Positions 1-6,474 are shown, counted from the first letter of the stretch. The stretch is 12,647 nt of DNA from Collinsella sp. (GCA_019413955.1 DXMX01000008.1:18949-31595); one strand, 5' to 3'. The notes: generated from the sequence alone by a model not told the origin. Numbers and translations: made by a program.

Positions 1-6
1 CGGTTC

Positions 7-855
7 TTACTTTGTTGGGTCAACGGGCACCGTGATCTGCGTCACGTAGGTTGCCGGATCATCGCTGATGATGTCGTCGATCAGGGCGATCTCGCGCGAG
101 GGGCCGGCGGGCGTCAGGTTGTGTTCGTGCATGTAGCCGAGCAGCTGCTCGTAGCGTGGGGCTGCTTGCCCGTGCGTGCCGCGGAAGCTTATGGTCAGGC
201 AGCGCGCGGCAGGTCGCGTCTCAACATCACCCAGGTACTCATCGGTGTCATCGAGCAGCAGAAAGACCTCGTCGTAGCCATCAAAGTCACCGGCGGCCAG
301 GCGTTCGGGCGCGATGCCCACACCCAGATTGCCAAGATAGGCAAAGGTTTCGTGCTGCCCCTGCTGAAGCTGGCGGATATGCCATCCCAGCGAATAGGCG
401 TCGGTGGGATTGACGCGCTCGTGCAGCGCGGCGCAGCGAAGTTCAGGTTCCTCGATTTCGCTAATGGTGTCGAGATCAGCATTCAAAGCGCCATGAAGCA
501 AGGCAAGCCGCTGGTCAATCTTGCGCGACATGCGCTCCAGCTCACGCCGCTTGCGCTCAATTAACTCCTGTTGCTTGGTCAGTTGCCGTTGCATCAAATC
601 CATATCGCGCGTAGTAACAAACTCGCGAATTTGCGCCAGCGGCAGGTCGAGAACGCGCAGGTTGCCGATGGTGTTGAGGGTGGAGAGCTGTCGCGATCCG
701 TAGTAGCGGTACCCACTCGCCGGATCGACATATGCCGGCTCTAACAGCCCCATCTGCTCGTAATGACGCAGTGTGCCCACGCTCAAATTGAGCAGGCGCG
801 CCACCTCGCCAATGCGGAGCAGGCCCTCGGTGTGTTCGCTTGGCATGTCGGTCAC
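7..855 (-). CDS. MerR-family transcriptional regulator, BmrR-like, with GyrI-type effector domain
   Basis: A 282-residue DNA-binding regulator. Residues 12-80 form a MerR winged helix-turn-helix (LLRIGEVARLLNLSVGTLRH, then the YRYY wing). Residues about 85-120 are a charged dimerisation coiled coil. Residues about 138-279 resemble the GyrI-like/SOUL effector-binding domain of BmrR-type regulators, ending in a typical TQITVPV strand. Such proteins bind bulky lipophilic or cationic drugs and switch on a promoter with an overlong spacer by untwisting it. The start is taken as GTG at 855 because AGGAG (863-867 on the complement) is 7 nt away; the in-frame ATG at 846 would be 16 nt away. The gene follows the MATE pump gene by 55 bp on the same strand, with no obvious terminator between, so the two are probably co-transcribed from the MerR-type promoter near 2300-2330. 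Family is confident; the ligand cannot be told. Confidence 0.93.
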   Translation of the reverse strand: MTDMPSEHTEGLLRIGEVARLLNLSVGTLRHYEQMGLLEPAYVDPASGYRYYGSRQLSTLNTIGNLRVLDLPLAQIREFVTTRDMDLMQRQLTKQQELIERKRRELERMSRKIDQRLALLHGALNADLDTISEIEEPELRCAALHERVNPTDAYSLGWHIRQLQQGQHETFAYLGNLGVGIAPERLAAGDFDGYDEVFLLLDDTDEYLGDVETRPAARCLTISFRGTHGQAAPRYEQLLGYMHEHNLTPAGPSREIALIDDIISDDPATYVTQITVPVDPTK

Positions 856-910
856 AGGACCGCTCCTTTCGGTAAAAACAGGGGAGAGGCGCTAGGCCTG
901 CGTCGCCCCG

Positions 911-2257
911 CTACGCCACCAGCTTGTCAAAGGTTCCGCGGCGGTTGAGTACGGTAAATGCAATCACGCAAATGACCGCCGACAGAATCGAGCCGCACGG
1001 CGAGGCGATGCCCATGGGGAACAGCGTGTCGGAATAGGCGTTCGACAGCAGCCATGCACCGGGCACGCGAATGAGTGCCACAGCCAGCACGTTGTGCGCA
1101 AAGCCGATGTAGCTCTTGCCGTATGCAGCGAAAAAGCCGCTAAAGCAAATGTGGATGCCGGCAAAAATCGCGTCGAAAATATAACTGTGCATATAGCCAG
1201 TACCGGCGGCGACCACCGCGGGGTCCTTGGCAAAAAAGCCGATAAACGCCGGTGCCACCAGCCACATCAGCACCGTGATCAGGCAGCCGTACACCACCGA
1301 GATCGTCATGGCGTCCTTGAGTACCTGACGCGCGCGGTCGCCCTTGCCCGCGCCGGCGTTTTGCGCCGTGAGTGCGCTGACGGTGGCACCCATGGAACTC
1401 GGCACAATGAACAAAAAGCTGATCATCTTCTCGACCAGGCCCACGGCGGCGGCGTCGACGAGCCCTCGGTGGTTGGCGATGACGGTGATAAACATAAACG
1501 CCACCTGGATGCAGCCGTCCTGCACAGCCACGGGCACGCCGATTTTAAGAATGCTGCCGAGTACCTCGGGCTGGGGGCGCAGGTCGCTGCGCTTAACGTG
1601 GATGTTTGTGCGACGGCTCTTGAGCCACACGAGCGCAAGGGCAACGCTTGCCGTCTGCGCGGTCACCGTGCCGAGCGCTGCGCCCACGGGGCCGAGCCCC
1701 ATGTAGCCGATAAACAGAAAATCGAGCGCGATGTTGATGATGCACGCCACGCCAATCACGTACATGGGCGAGCGCGAATCGCCCAGCCCGCGAAAGATGG
1801 CCGAGAGGATGTTGTACGCGGCGATAAAGGGAATGCCGATAAAGCAGATACGCAGGTAGGCGGCGGTGCCTTCGACTGCCTCGGCCGGCGTGCCAATGAG
1901 TGCCACAATCTGCGGACACAGTGCGAGCAGGACAGCGGCCAGCACCACCGAGACACCCATAAAGAGCGTGATGGTGTTGCCGATGGCGGTCTCGGCGCGG
2001 TCGAAGCGGCGCGAGCCCACGGCGTGGCCGACGATGACCGTCGTGCCCATGGCCAGGCCCACGAGCGTCACGGTTATGATATAGAGCGTCTGCGCGCCAT
2101 TGCCCACGGCGGTGATGCCGGCGGCGCCGCTAAACTGCCCCATCATGTACAGATCGGCCATGCCGTAGAGCATCTGCAAAAAGTACGAGAGCATATAGGG
2201 CAGGGCAAAGACCGCGATGGTCTTAAGGACATTGCCGCGTGTGAGGTCGTGTTCCAT
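911..2257 (-). CDS. MATE-family multidrug efflux transporter
   Basis: A 448-residue polytopic inner-membrane protein, the usual MATE length, with two homologous halves of about six helices each. Recognisable stretches are FALPYMLSYFLQMLYGMADLY at the start of the first half, IFRGLGDSRSPMYV and the ALDFLFIGYMGLGPVGAALGT segment near the end of the first half, and GSILKIGVPVAVQ opening the second. The family exports drugs or metabolites by Na+ or H+ antiport; the substrate is unknown here. The frame stays open upstream to 2512, but that stretch runs through the MerR-type promoter and a 65-bp palindromic repeat, and the peptide it would encode is not MATE-like. The start is therefore ATG at 2257 (MEHDLTRGNVLKT), behind a modest GAAAG ribosome site. 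The gene sits directly upstream of a BmrR-like regulator, implying drug-responsive expression. Confidence 0.95.
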   Translation of the reverse strand: MEHDLTRGNVLKTIAVFALPYMLSYFLQMLYGMADLYMMGQFSGAAGITAVGNGAQTLYIITVTLVGLAMGTTVIVGHAVGSRRFDRAETAIGNTITLFMGVSVVLAAVLLALCPQIVALIGTPAEAVEGTAAYLRICFIGIPFIAAYNILSAIFRGLGDSRSPMYVIGVACIINIALDFLFIGYMGLGPVGAALGTVTAQTASVALALVWLKSRRTNIHVKRSDLRPQPEVLGSILKIGVPVAVQDGCIQVAFMFITVIANHRGLVDAAAVGLVEKMISFLFIVPSSMGATVSALTAQNAGAGKGDRARQVLKDAMTISVVYGCLITVLMWLVAPAFIGFFAKDPAVVAAGTGYMHSYIFDAIFAGIHICFSGFFAAYGKSYIGFAHNVLAVALIRVPGAWLLSNAYSDTLFPMGIASPCGSILSAVICVIAFTVLNRRGTFDKLVA

Positions 2258-2299
2258 GGGCGGGGCTTTCTGGCTGGGTTTGTTTACGTACCAGTGTAG

Positions 2300-2330
2300 T
2301 GAAAACCCTACAACGATTGTAGAGTCAAGG
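2300..2330 (-). promoter_or_regulatory. MerR-type promoter/operator of the MATE-merR operon
   Basis: Read on the minus strand, TTGACT (-35, 2325-2330) is followed by exactly 19 bp and then TTCACT (-10, 2300-2305). The spacer contains a perfect dyad, CTACAA-TCG-TTGTAG (2310-2324). A 19-bp spacer with a centred palindrome is the hallmark of promoters activated by MerR-family proteins. Transcription would start near 2293, leaving a leader of about 36 nt before the MATE start at 2257. The regulator is most likely the MerR protein encoded second in this operon, giving autoregulation. The hexamers and dyad are seen directly; the assignment of regulator is inferred. Confidence 0.8.
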
Positions 2331-2408
2331 TTTGTGACGACGACGGGGCGAAAAAAGTCACGCTCCAAGCACGATGCTTTGACCCCTCCGTGCTCCTCAC
2401 CTCGCCTC

Positions 2409-2473
2409 AAACCATCACAACATTCGACGTTTTTTGCCAAAATCGGGAAAAGCATCGAATGTTGTGATGGTTT
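2409..2473 (+). repeat. 65-bp palindromic element, copy 1
   Basis: Perfect 19-bp inverted arms (AAACCATCACAACATTCGA and its complement, 2409-2427 and 2455-2473) enclose a 27-nt centre (2428-2454). The centre is asymmetric and so gives the element an orientation, here called plus. It lies in a divergent promoter region, 102 bp upstream of the nuclease-like gene. No target-site duplication is visible. The element is open for translation on both strands, so it tends to be absorbed into false N-terminal extensions, as with the MATE gene. Confidence 0.9.
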
Positions 2474-2574
2474 TTCTACCACTCGACCGGGTGGAATCGC
2501 TTTCTTGCGCACGAAGGTGTGCGGATCCGTGGGCAGGGGAATAAGGTTGGTTATCCGACTCCATTGGAGGGCTC

Positions 2575-3612
2575 ATGGACCTGCCGATCGTCCTGTCCCA
2601 TAAGACTGCCTGGCTGTACCACAACGTGGCGCGCCCGTCCGAGCCGCTCTCGCGAGCAAGCAGCCTATACGATGAGGACTCGCTTGCTAACGAGGCGGAG
2701 CAGACTGCGAGCCTGCCCAAATTGGGACTCGATGCCAAGGGGCTGAGGGCTTCAACGGCAGTTGGGATCGTTACCGACTATCTGGTTTCGCTTGGTATTC
2801 CACGAGAAGAGCTCGATCATATCGACACGCTCGTCAACTTCGATTTTGAGCGCTCGACGCCGGCTGGATTTAGGTGCCACGTGTTTGGAGCGCCGGTACC
2901 TCCAGGCCATCTTATCGAGGTGGCAGAGGGCCTTCTGGTGGTTGATGAGGTCATGTGCTTTGTCCAAGCGGGTTCGTGGATGAGCGAGCCCGAGCAGCTG
3001 GAATATGGCTACGAAATCTGCGCCCGATACCATTTGAATCATCTGTCGACAGGCAAATATATCGAGATGGGGCAGAGGTATACCGTTGCCGACATGATTG
3101 CTTATTGCAATGAGAACCGATCTCGTCAGGGGGCTGTACGCGCGGCCGCCGTGCTCAAGCGCGTGCACGATGGCGCGCGGTCGCCCATGGAGACGGCCAC
3201 CGCAATCATGGTCGTAGCAAAGCGTTCTCAGGGCGGGCTGGGATACGCCAAGATCGAGCTCAACCATCGGGTCGATGTTCCCAACGAGTTCAAGTATCTC
3301 GCTAAGGCCGGGTATTTCGAGATTGACGTATATGCGCCTGCGAGCGGTACGGGGATTGAATACAACGGCTCGGACCATCTTGATAAACAGCGCAGCGCGT
3401 CGGATGCGGAGCGTATGGCCGTGCTGAGTGCGCTGGGCTTTAGGATGATCGTCCTCACCGGGACTCAGTTTGCCCACCAGCTGCAATTGCACCGGGCGAT
3501 GAACGCCATCGCGCTCGCTATGGGCCTTAAGTGCGACCGAAGCGAAGCGTTCCAGAAACGTCAGAACGACCTGCGAGAATTCGTGATTCGGCACTGGGAC
3601 GGCGGCCTTTAG
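2575..3612 (+). CDS. Hypothetical protein with Vsr-like/DUF559-type endonuclease C-terminal domain
   Basis: 345 residues, start ATG 2575 behind GGAGGG. The C-terminal half resembles the Vsr-like/DUF559 (PD-(D/E)XK) fold found at the end of many actinobacterial proteins annotated as endonuclease-domain or AbiEi-like proteins. Visible hallmarks are SPMET (E206), FEIDVY (D251), IEYNG (E262), H268 and the DAERMAVLSALGFRMIVLT helix-strand (277-295). The middle part (HVFGAPVPPGHLIEVAEGLLVV, about 102-123) matches the conserved N-terminal region of the same group as I recall it. The usual EYDG motif reads EYNG here (N264), so nuclease activity is uncertain. No signal peptide or membrane segment is seen. 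It stands alone between two direct copies of the 65-bp element, with no partner gene that would prove a toxin-antitoxin or defence role. Function unknown; the fold call is moderately confident and from memory. Confidence 0.75.
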   Translation: MDLPIVLSHKTAWLYHNVARPSEPLSRASSLYDEDSLANEAEQTASLPKLGLDAKGLRASTAVGIVTDYLVSLGIPREELDHIDTLVNFDFERSTPAGFRCHVFGAPVPPGHLIEVAEGLLVVDEVMCFVQAGSWMSEPEQLEYGYEICARYHLNHLSTGKYIEMGQRYTVADMIAYCNENRSRQGAVRAAAVLKRVHDGARSPMETATAIMVVAKRSQGGLGYAKIELNHRVDVPNEFKYLAKAGYFEIDVYAPASGTGIEYNGSDHLDKQRSASDAERMAVLSALGFRMIVLTGTQFAHQLQLHRAMNAIALAMGLKCDRSEAFQKRQNDLREFVIRHWDGGL

Positions 3613-3650
3613 GGGCGCTTTGGCCCTTCTGCGGGGTGCCGTGGGCAGGC

Positions 3651-3715
3651 AGACCATCACAACATTCGACGTTTTTTGCCAAAAACGGGAAAAGCATCGA
3701 ATGTTGTGATGGTCT
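3651..3715 (+). repeat. 65-bp palindromic element, copy 2
   Basis: Same orientation as copy 1, with a 27-nt centre (3670-3696) differing from it by a single base. The arms read AGACC...GGTCT where copies 1 and 3 read AAACC...GGTTT. Both arms have changed together, so perfect pairing is kept, and one further pair (C3650-G3716) extends the stem to 20 bp. It lies between the nuclease-like gene and moaA, both rightward, 39 bp past the stop codon of the first. A terminator role is possible here, but only GGTCTGTG, with no T-run, follows the stem. Confidence 0.9.
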
Positions 3716-3831
3716 GTGCTGAGGATGGGCTTGGAAAGTCCGTTTTGCTCGAAGCGACCTGTCCTGTCGTACGGGTGTCGGCATGATTCTCTCGTGGGGT
3801 ATTATGTTTTCCGAAGAATAAAACGCCGCGT

Positions 3832-3847
3832 GAGGGGAGGCTGCGTG
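3832..3847 (+). promoter_or_regulatory. Ribosome binding site and GTG start that define moaA
   Basis: GAGGGGAGG (3832-3840) lies 4 nt before GTG 3845. The reading frame is open upstream to 3716, but that stretch has no MoaA-like sequence and would add 43 unrelated residues. From GTG 3845 the protein is 351 residues, close to the normal MoaA length. A TATTAT hexamer at 3800-3805 could be a -10 box, but no good -35 accompanies it. Confidence 0.75.
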
Positions 3848-4900
3848 GACGGGCACGTGCAACATGACGGCTTTGGCCGCGATATCAACTACCTGCGCAT
3901 TGCCGTTACCGACAAGTGCAATTTCCGCTGCATTTACTGCATGCCGGCCGATGGCGTGGCGCCCCGTGCACACGACGAGCTACTCAGCGCCGAGGAAATC
4001 GCCCGCTTTGTGCGCTTGGTGGCGGGGGAGGGCATTCGCCGCGTACGCCTGACGGGCGGCGAGCCGCTGGTCAGCCGCCGTATCATCCCGCTCATTCGCG
4101 ACATCCGCGCGATTCCGCGGATCGAGGACATCTCGCTCACCACCAACGGAGCCCTGCTGCCCAAGCTGGCGCCGCAGCTCAAGGACGCGGGGCTTAACCG
4201 CGTCAACATCTCGCTCGACACGCTCGACCCTACGCTCTTTGGAAAGATCACGCGCCTGGGTCGGCTCGAGCAGACCATGGCTGGCATCGACGCGGCGCTG
4301 GTTTTGGGCTTTGAGCCCGTTAAGGTCAACTGCGTTGTCGTGCGCCGACTCAACCAAGATGTGGCGGCCCTCGCGCGGCTCACGCTCGACCGCCCCATCC
4401 ACCTGCGCTTTATCGAATACATGCCCATCGGCGACGAGCGCACGAGCTCGCATTGCGCTGTGGACCCGCATGCGCCCGCGCTCAATCCCGAGCTGTGGGA
4501 TGCGAGCGACACCGTGCCGAGTGATGAGCTGCGGGCGCGCATCAATGCCGGGGCCGCCGCGGTGGGTCTGGGCGAGCTCGAGCCGCTTGACATCAACGAC
4601 GCTCCTGCCGGCGCGGGCCCCGCACGTTATTGGCACTTTTCGGGTGCGGCGGGAACGGTTGGCTTCATCAGCGCCATGTCCAATCATTTTTGTGCGAATT
4701 GCAACCGTCTGCGCCTGACGGCCGATGGCAACGTGCGTCCGTGCCTGTTCAGCGATGCCGAGTATTCGGTGCGTGAGGCGCTGCGCCGTGGTGATGATAT
4801 GCAGGTACTTTCGATTTGGCGCGATGCCGTGGCCCACAAACCGCAGGAACACGCGATAATTGAGGGCACGCAACGATTTATGTCCCAAATCGGAGGATGA
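3845..4900 (+). CDS. moaA: GTP 3',8-cyclase MoaA (molybdenum cofactor biosynthesis, radical SAM)
   Basis: 351 residues. MoaA is the radical SAM enzyme that turns GTP into 3',8-cyclo-7,8-dihydro-GTP, the first step of molybdopterin synthesis; MoaC then makes cyclic pyranopterin monophosphate. The radical SAM cluster motif is CNFRCIYC (C25, C29, C32). The SAM-binding LTGGEP motif is at 69-74. The second, substrate-binding Fe-S site is FCANCNRLR with C283, C286 and C300. The C-terminus is Gly-Gly (350-351), the tail known to be needed for MoaA activity. The gene is immediately followed by moaC-mobB (ATG 4 nt past the TGA), so both are made together in the cytoplasm. An unusually long, acidic insertion (about residues 205-250, DPHAPALNPELWDASD...) precedes the second cluster. 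Identification is very confident. Confidence 0.98.
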   Translation: MDGHVQHDGFGRDINYLRIAVTDKCNFRCIYCMPADGVAPRAHDELLSAEEIARFVRLVAGEGIRRVRLTGGEPLVSRRIIPLIRDIRAIPRIEDISLTTNGALLPKLAPQLKDAGLNRVNISLDTLDPTLFGKITRLGRLEQTMAGIDAALVLGFEPVKVNCVVVRRLNQDVAALARLTLDRPIHLRFIEYMPIGDERTSSHCAVDPHAPALNPELWDASDTVPSDELRARINAGAAAVGLGELEPLDINDAPAGAGPARYWHFSGAAGTVGFISAMSNHFCANCNRLRLTADGNVRPCLFSDAEYSVREALRRGDDMQVLSIWRDAVAHKPQEHAIIEGTQRFMSQIGG

Positions 4901-4907
4901 TCATATG
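4892..4907 (+). promoter_or_regulatory. Shine-Dalgarno inside the moaA 3' end, coupling moaA to moaC-mobB
   Basis: GGAGG (4892-4896) lies 8 nt before ATG 4905. The same bases, GGA GGA at 4892-4897, encode the essential C-terminal Gly-Gly of MoaA, directly before TGA 4898-4900. Ribosomes finishing moaA stop on top of the site that recruits initiation for the next gene, so translational coupling is expected. The site decides the start: the frame is open to 4860, but upstream codons lie inside moaA and are not MoaC-like. Confidence 0.85.
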
Positions 4908-6209
4908 GCCAAGAGCAGGTACGCCGATGCCACCAAGGCCGCTCGTAGGGCCGCGATGTCTGCCCACAAAGTCACGGCTGCGGCGAATGCTGGCAACGCC
5001 GAAGCGTCCGCGCAGCCGTCTGCCAGCGCTACAGCCGAGCCCGCCCGTGACGCCCGTCGCGACGAGCTGACGCATGTGGACGCCAAGGGCGAGGTGCGCA
5101 TGGTCGACGTGTCCGACAAGGCCGAGACCCATCGCATCGCCATCGCCGAGGGCACCATCCTCATGCATCCCGAGACGCAGGCCATGGTACTGCAGGACCG
5201 CGCCAAAAAGGGCGACGTGCTTGCCTGCGCGCGTGTGGCGGGCATTATGGCCATCAAACGCACGAGCGACATTATCCCCATGTGCCATCCGCTGCTCATT
5301 ACCAAGAGCAAGTGCGACATTGCGCCCATCGCTCCGGCGGGGACGCCGGCCGAGGACGTGCCCGAGGGCTGGGCTCCGGCGCGCGCGGACGGGCAGGTTG
5401 GCTTTCATGTGCTGGTCACAGCTGGTGTGACGGGCAAGACCGGCATCGAGATGGAGGCCCTGACCGGCGCGAGCGCCGCGTGTCTAACGATCTATGACAT
5501 GTGCAAGGCCGTCGATCGCGGCATGGAGATCGTCGACGTGCGCCTGCTGCACAAGGAGGGCGGCCGCTCGGGCGTGTGGGATCGCGCAGAGCGCCAGGCC
5601 GCTGCTACTGAGGCCGTGGCCGCTGACGGTGCCGCGCCCGCGAGCGCGCCCGTCGCCGTCGCGCCCGCAGCTCCGGCCCCGGCCGTCCCCGCGATCGCGT
5701 TTATCGGCTACCAGAACTCGGGCAAGACCACGCTCGTCGAGAAGGTTATCGCCGAGCTCACCCGCCGCGGCCTGCGCGTGGGTTCGCTTAAGCATCACGG
5801 ACACCATGGCTTCGATATCGATGTGCCCGCTAAGGATACGTGGCGCCATCACCAGGCCGGTTCTAAGCACGTCGGCCTGATTTGTGCCACACGCTGGGCC
5901 GAGTACGCCGACACGCTCGAGGAGGACGAGATACCCGCGCGCGAGCTGCTGTCGCGCTACAACGATGTCGACGTGGTGATCATCGAGGGCTACAAGACCG
6001 AGGGCTTCGACAACATCGTCGTCGCGCGCTCCGGTGTCGACCGTCTGCGCGGCAAGAGCTCGCTCGACCTGGTCGACGGTCACACGCTGGCCCTTGCCTG
6101 CAACGAGGCCCTGGCACGCCAGGCCTTCGACGCCGGCTTTGCGACCCGAGCCATCAACATCAACGACGCCCGAGCCATCTGCGACCTCATCCAAGATCAT
6201 CTGGCCTAA
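4905..6209 (+). CDS. moaC-mobB: MoaC-MobB fusion: cyclic pyranopterin monophosphate synthase + molybdopterin-guanine dinucleotide adapter
   Basis: 434 residues in four parts. Residues 1-52 are an Ala-rich, basic-then-neutral extension not found in ordinary MoaC. Residues about 53-230 are MoaC (LTHVDAKGEVRMVDVSDK; MCHPLL at 126-131; GIEMEALTGASAACLTIYD; DMCK at 198-201, whose Asp and Lys match the catalytic pair). Residues about 232-263 are a flexible Ala/Pro linker. Residues 264-434 are MobB, a P-loop GTPase (GYQNSGKTT at 268-276; KHHGHHGFD around 296-304; EGYK at 361-364). MoaC converts the MoaA product to cyclic pyranopterin monophosphate. MobB helps attach GMP to form the bis-MGD cofactor used by DMSO reductase-type enzymes such as formate dehydrogenases or nitrate reductases. 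The fusion joins the second and the final steps of the pathway in one chain. All key motifs are intact and no frameshift is seen at the junction. Confidence 0.96.
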   Translation: MAKSRYADATKAARRAAMSAHKVTAAANAGNAEASAQPSASATAEPARDARRDELTHVDAKGEVRMVDVSDKAETHRIAIAEGTILMHPETQAMVLQDRAKKGDVLACARVAGIMAIKRTSDIIPMCHPLLITKSKCDIAPIAPAGTPAEDVPEGWAPARADGQVGFHVLVTAGVTGKTGIEMEALTGASAACLTIYDMCKAVDRGMEIVDVRLLHKEGGRSGVWDRAERQAAATEAVAADGAAPASAPVAVAPAAPAPAVPAIAFIGYQNSGKTTLVEKVIAELTRRGLRVGSLKHHGHHGFDIDVPAKDTWRHHQAGSKHVGLICATRWAEYADTLEEDEIPARELLSRYNDVDVVIIEGYKTEGFDNIVVARSGVDRLRGKSSLDLVDGHTLALACNEALARQAFDAGFATRAININDARAICDLIQDHLA

Positions 6210-6249
6210 AACCTGCCAAAAAGGGACAGGTTTGTTTTAGCAGGTTTTA
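6207..6249 (+). terminator. Hairpin overlapping the moaC-mobB stop codon; GGGACAGG-loop repeat
   Basis: Arms TAAAACCTGC (6207-6216) and GCAGGTTTTA (6240-6249) are perfect complements. An inner AAAA/TTTT pairing leaves the apex GGGACAGG (6223-6230). The left arm starts at the TAA stop codon of moaC-mobB. The U-rich right arm makes it a plausible intrinsic terminator. Its loop resembles that of the hairpins at 6268, 7852 and 8814, suggesting a divergent member of the same repeat family. Confidence 0.65.
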
Positions 6250-6267
6250 TCTGGGCAAACGTCACTT

Positions 6268-6300
6268 CCACCACAAAGGGGCCAGGCACCTTTGTGGTGG
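6268..6300 (+). repeat. Hairpin repeat, second family, copy A (terminator-like)
   Basis: Arms CCACCACAAAGG and CCTTTGTGGTGG are perfect 12-bp complements around a 9-nt loop GGCCAGGCA, followed by ATTTTGCTTT. Identical over all 33 bp to the copy at 7852-7884, which is also followed by a TTTTGCTTT tail. A strong GC-containing stem with a T-rich tail fits a rho-independent terminator, but the near-identity of distant copies points to a dispersed repeat. Confidence 0.85.
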
Positions 6301-6332
6301 ATTTTGCTTTAGTAGATGTGTGGGACATGCCT

Positions 6333-6338
6333 TACAAT
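6333..6338 (+). promoter_or_regulatory. Possible -10 box (TACAAT) upstream of the MFS gene
   Basis: TACAAT matches the -10 consensus at 5 of 6 positions, after the hairpin pair that probably ends the moa operon. The -35 region at the right distance (TTAGTA, about 6309-6314) is poor. If used, transcription would begin near 6345 and leave a leader of about 130 nt containing the nested palindromes at 6398-6463. Confidence 0.35.
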
Positions 6339-6397
6339 CTACCAAGTAGTTCATGACGGGCGAAAAACGGAGAGAAGGGGCTTGATGCGTCCTTAAT

Positions 6398-6463
6398 GTT
6401 TCATGCGGATAGATTGATTTGACAGACGGTGGCGAATGCCCGCCGTCCGCATTCGTATGAAAC
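6398..6463 (+). promoter_or_regulatory. Nested inverted repeats in the leader of the MFS transporter gene
   Basis: GTTTCAT (6398-6404) pairs with ATGAAAC (6457-6463), GCGGA (6405-6409) with TCCGC (6446-6450), and an inner GACGG (6425-6429) with CCGTC (6443-6447). The inner and middle pairings share two bases (6446-6447), so they compete. The outer right arm ends directly before the ribosome site AAGGAG (6464-6469), so folding could control access to it. No known riboswitch class was recognised. Confidence 0.45.
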
Positions 6464-6474
6464 AAGGAGTCTCC

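Larger units (their letters stand above)
2258..2574. other. Divergent intergenic region between the MATE operon and the nuclease-like gene
   Basis: 317 bp with no credible gene. It holds the MerR-type promoter (2300-2330, leftward), the first copy of the 65-bp palindromic element (2409-2473), and the ribosome site GGAGG (2566-2570) of the rightward gene. No convincing -35/-10 pair for the rightward gene was found between 2474 and 2560. A small 5-bp hairpin (CGCAC/GTGCG, 2508-2523) is the only other symmetry. Because both flanking genes point away from this region, the palindromic element here cannot be a 3'-end terminator of either. Confidence 0.7.

Noticed and set aside
1094..2299. A 401-codon open frame opposite the MATE gene
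   Set aside because: It is the mirror of a GC-rich membrane-protein gene; its product is His/Arg/Gly-rich low-complexity sequence with no recognisable family, while the minus strand encodes a clear MATE protein.
2752..3660. A 302-codon minus-strand frame over the nuclease-like gene
   Set aside because: The plus-strand gene has a good ribosome site and a recognisable fold; the minus-strand product reads as shadow sequence and runs past the gene end toward a palindromic repeat.
2409..3715. The framed nuclease-like gene as an insertion sequence with terminal repeats
   Set aside because: The bracketing copies are each full palindromes in direct orientation; there is no transposase motif and no target duplication at the outer edges.
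3716..3844. A molybdenum-cofactor riboswitch in the moaA leader
   Set aside because: The 129 bp before moaA show no long paired arms or conserved core that I recognise; most of the symmetry nearby belongs to the 65-bp repeat.
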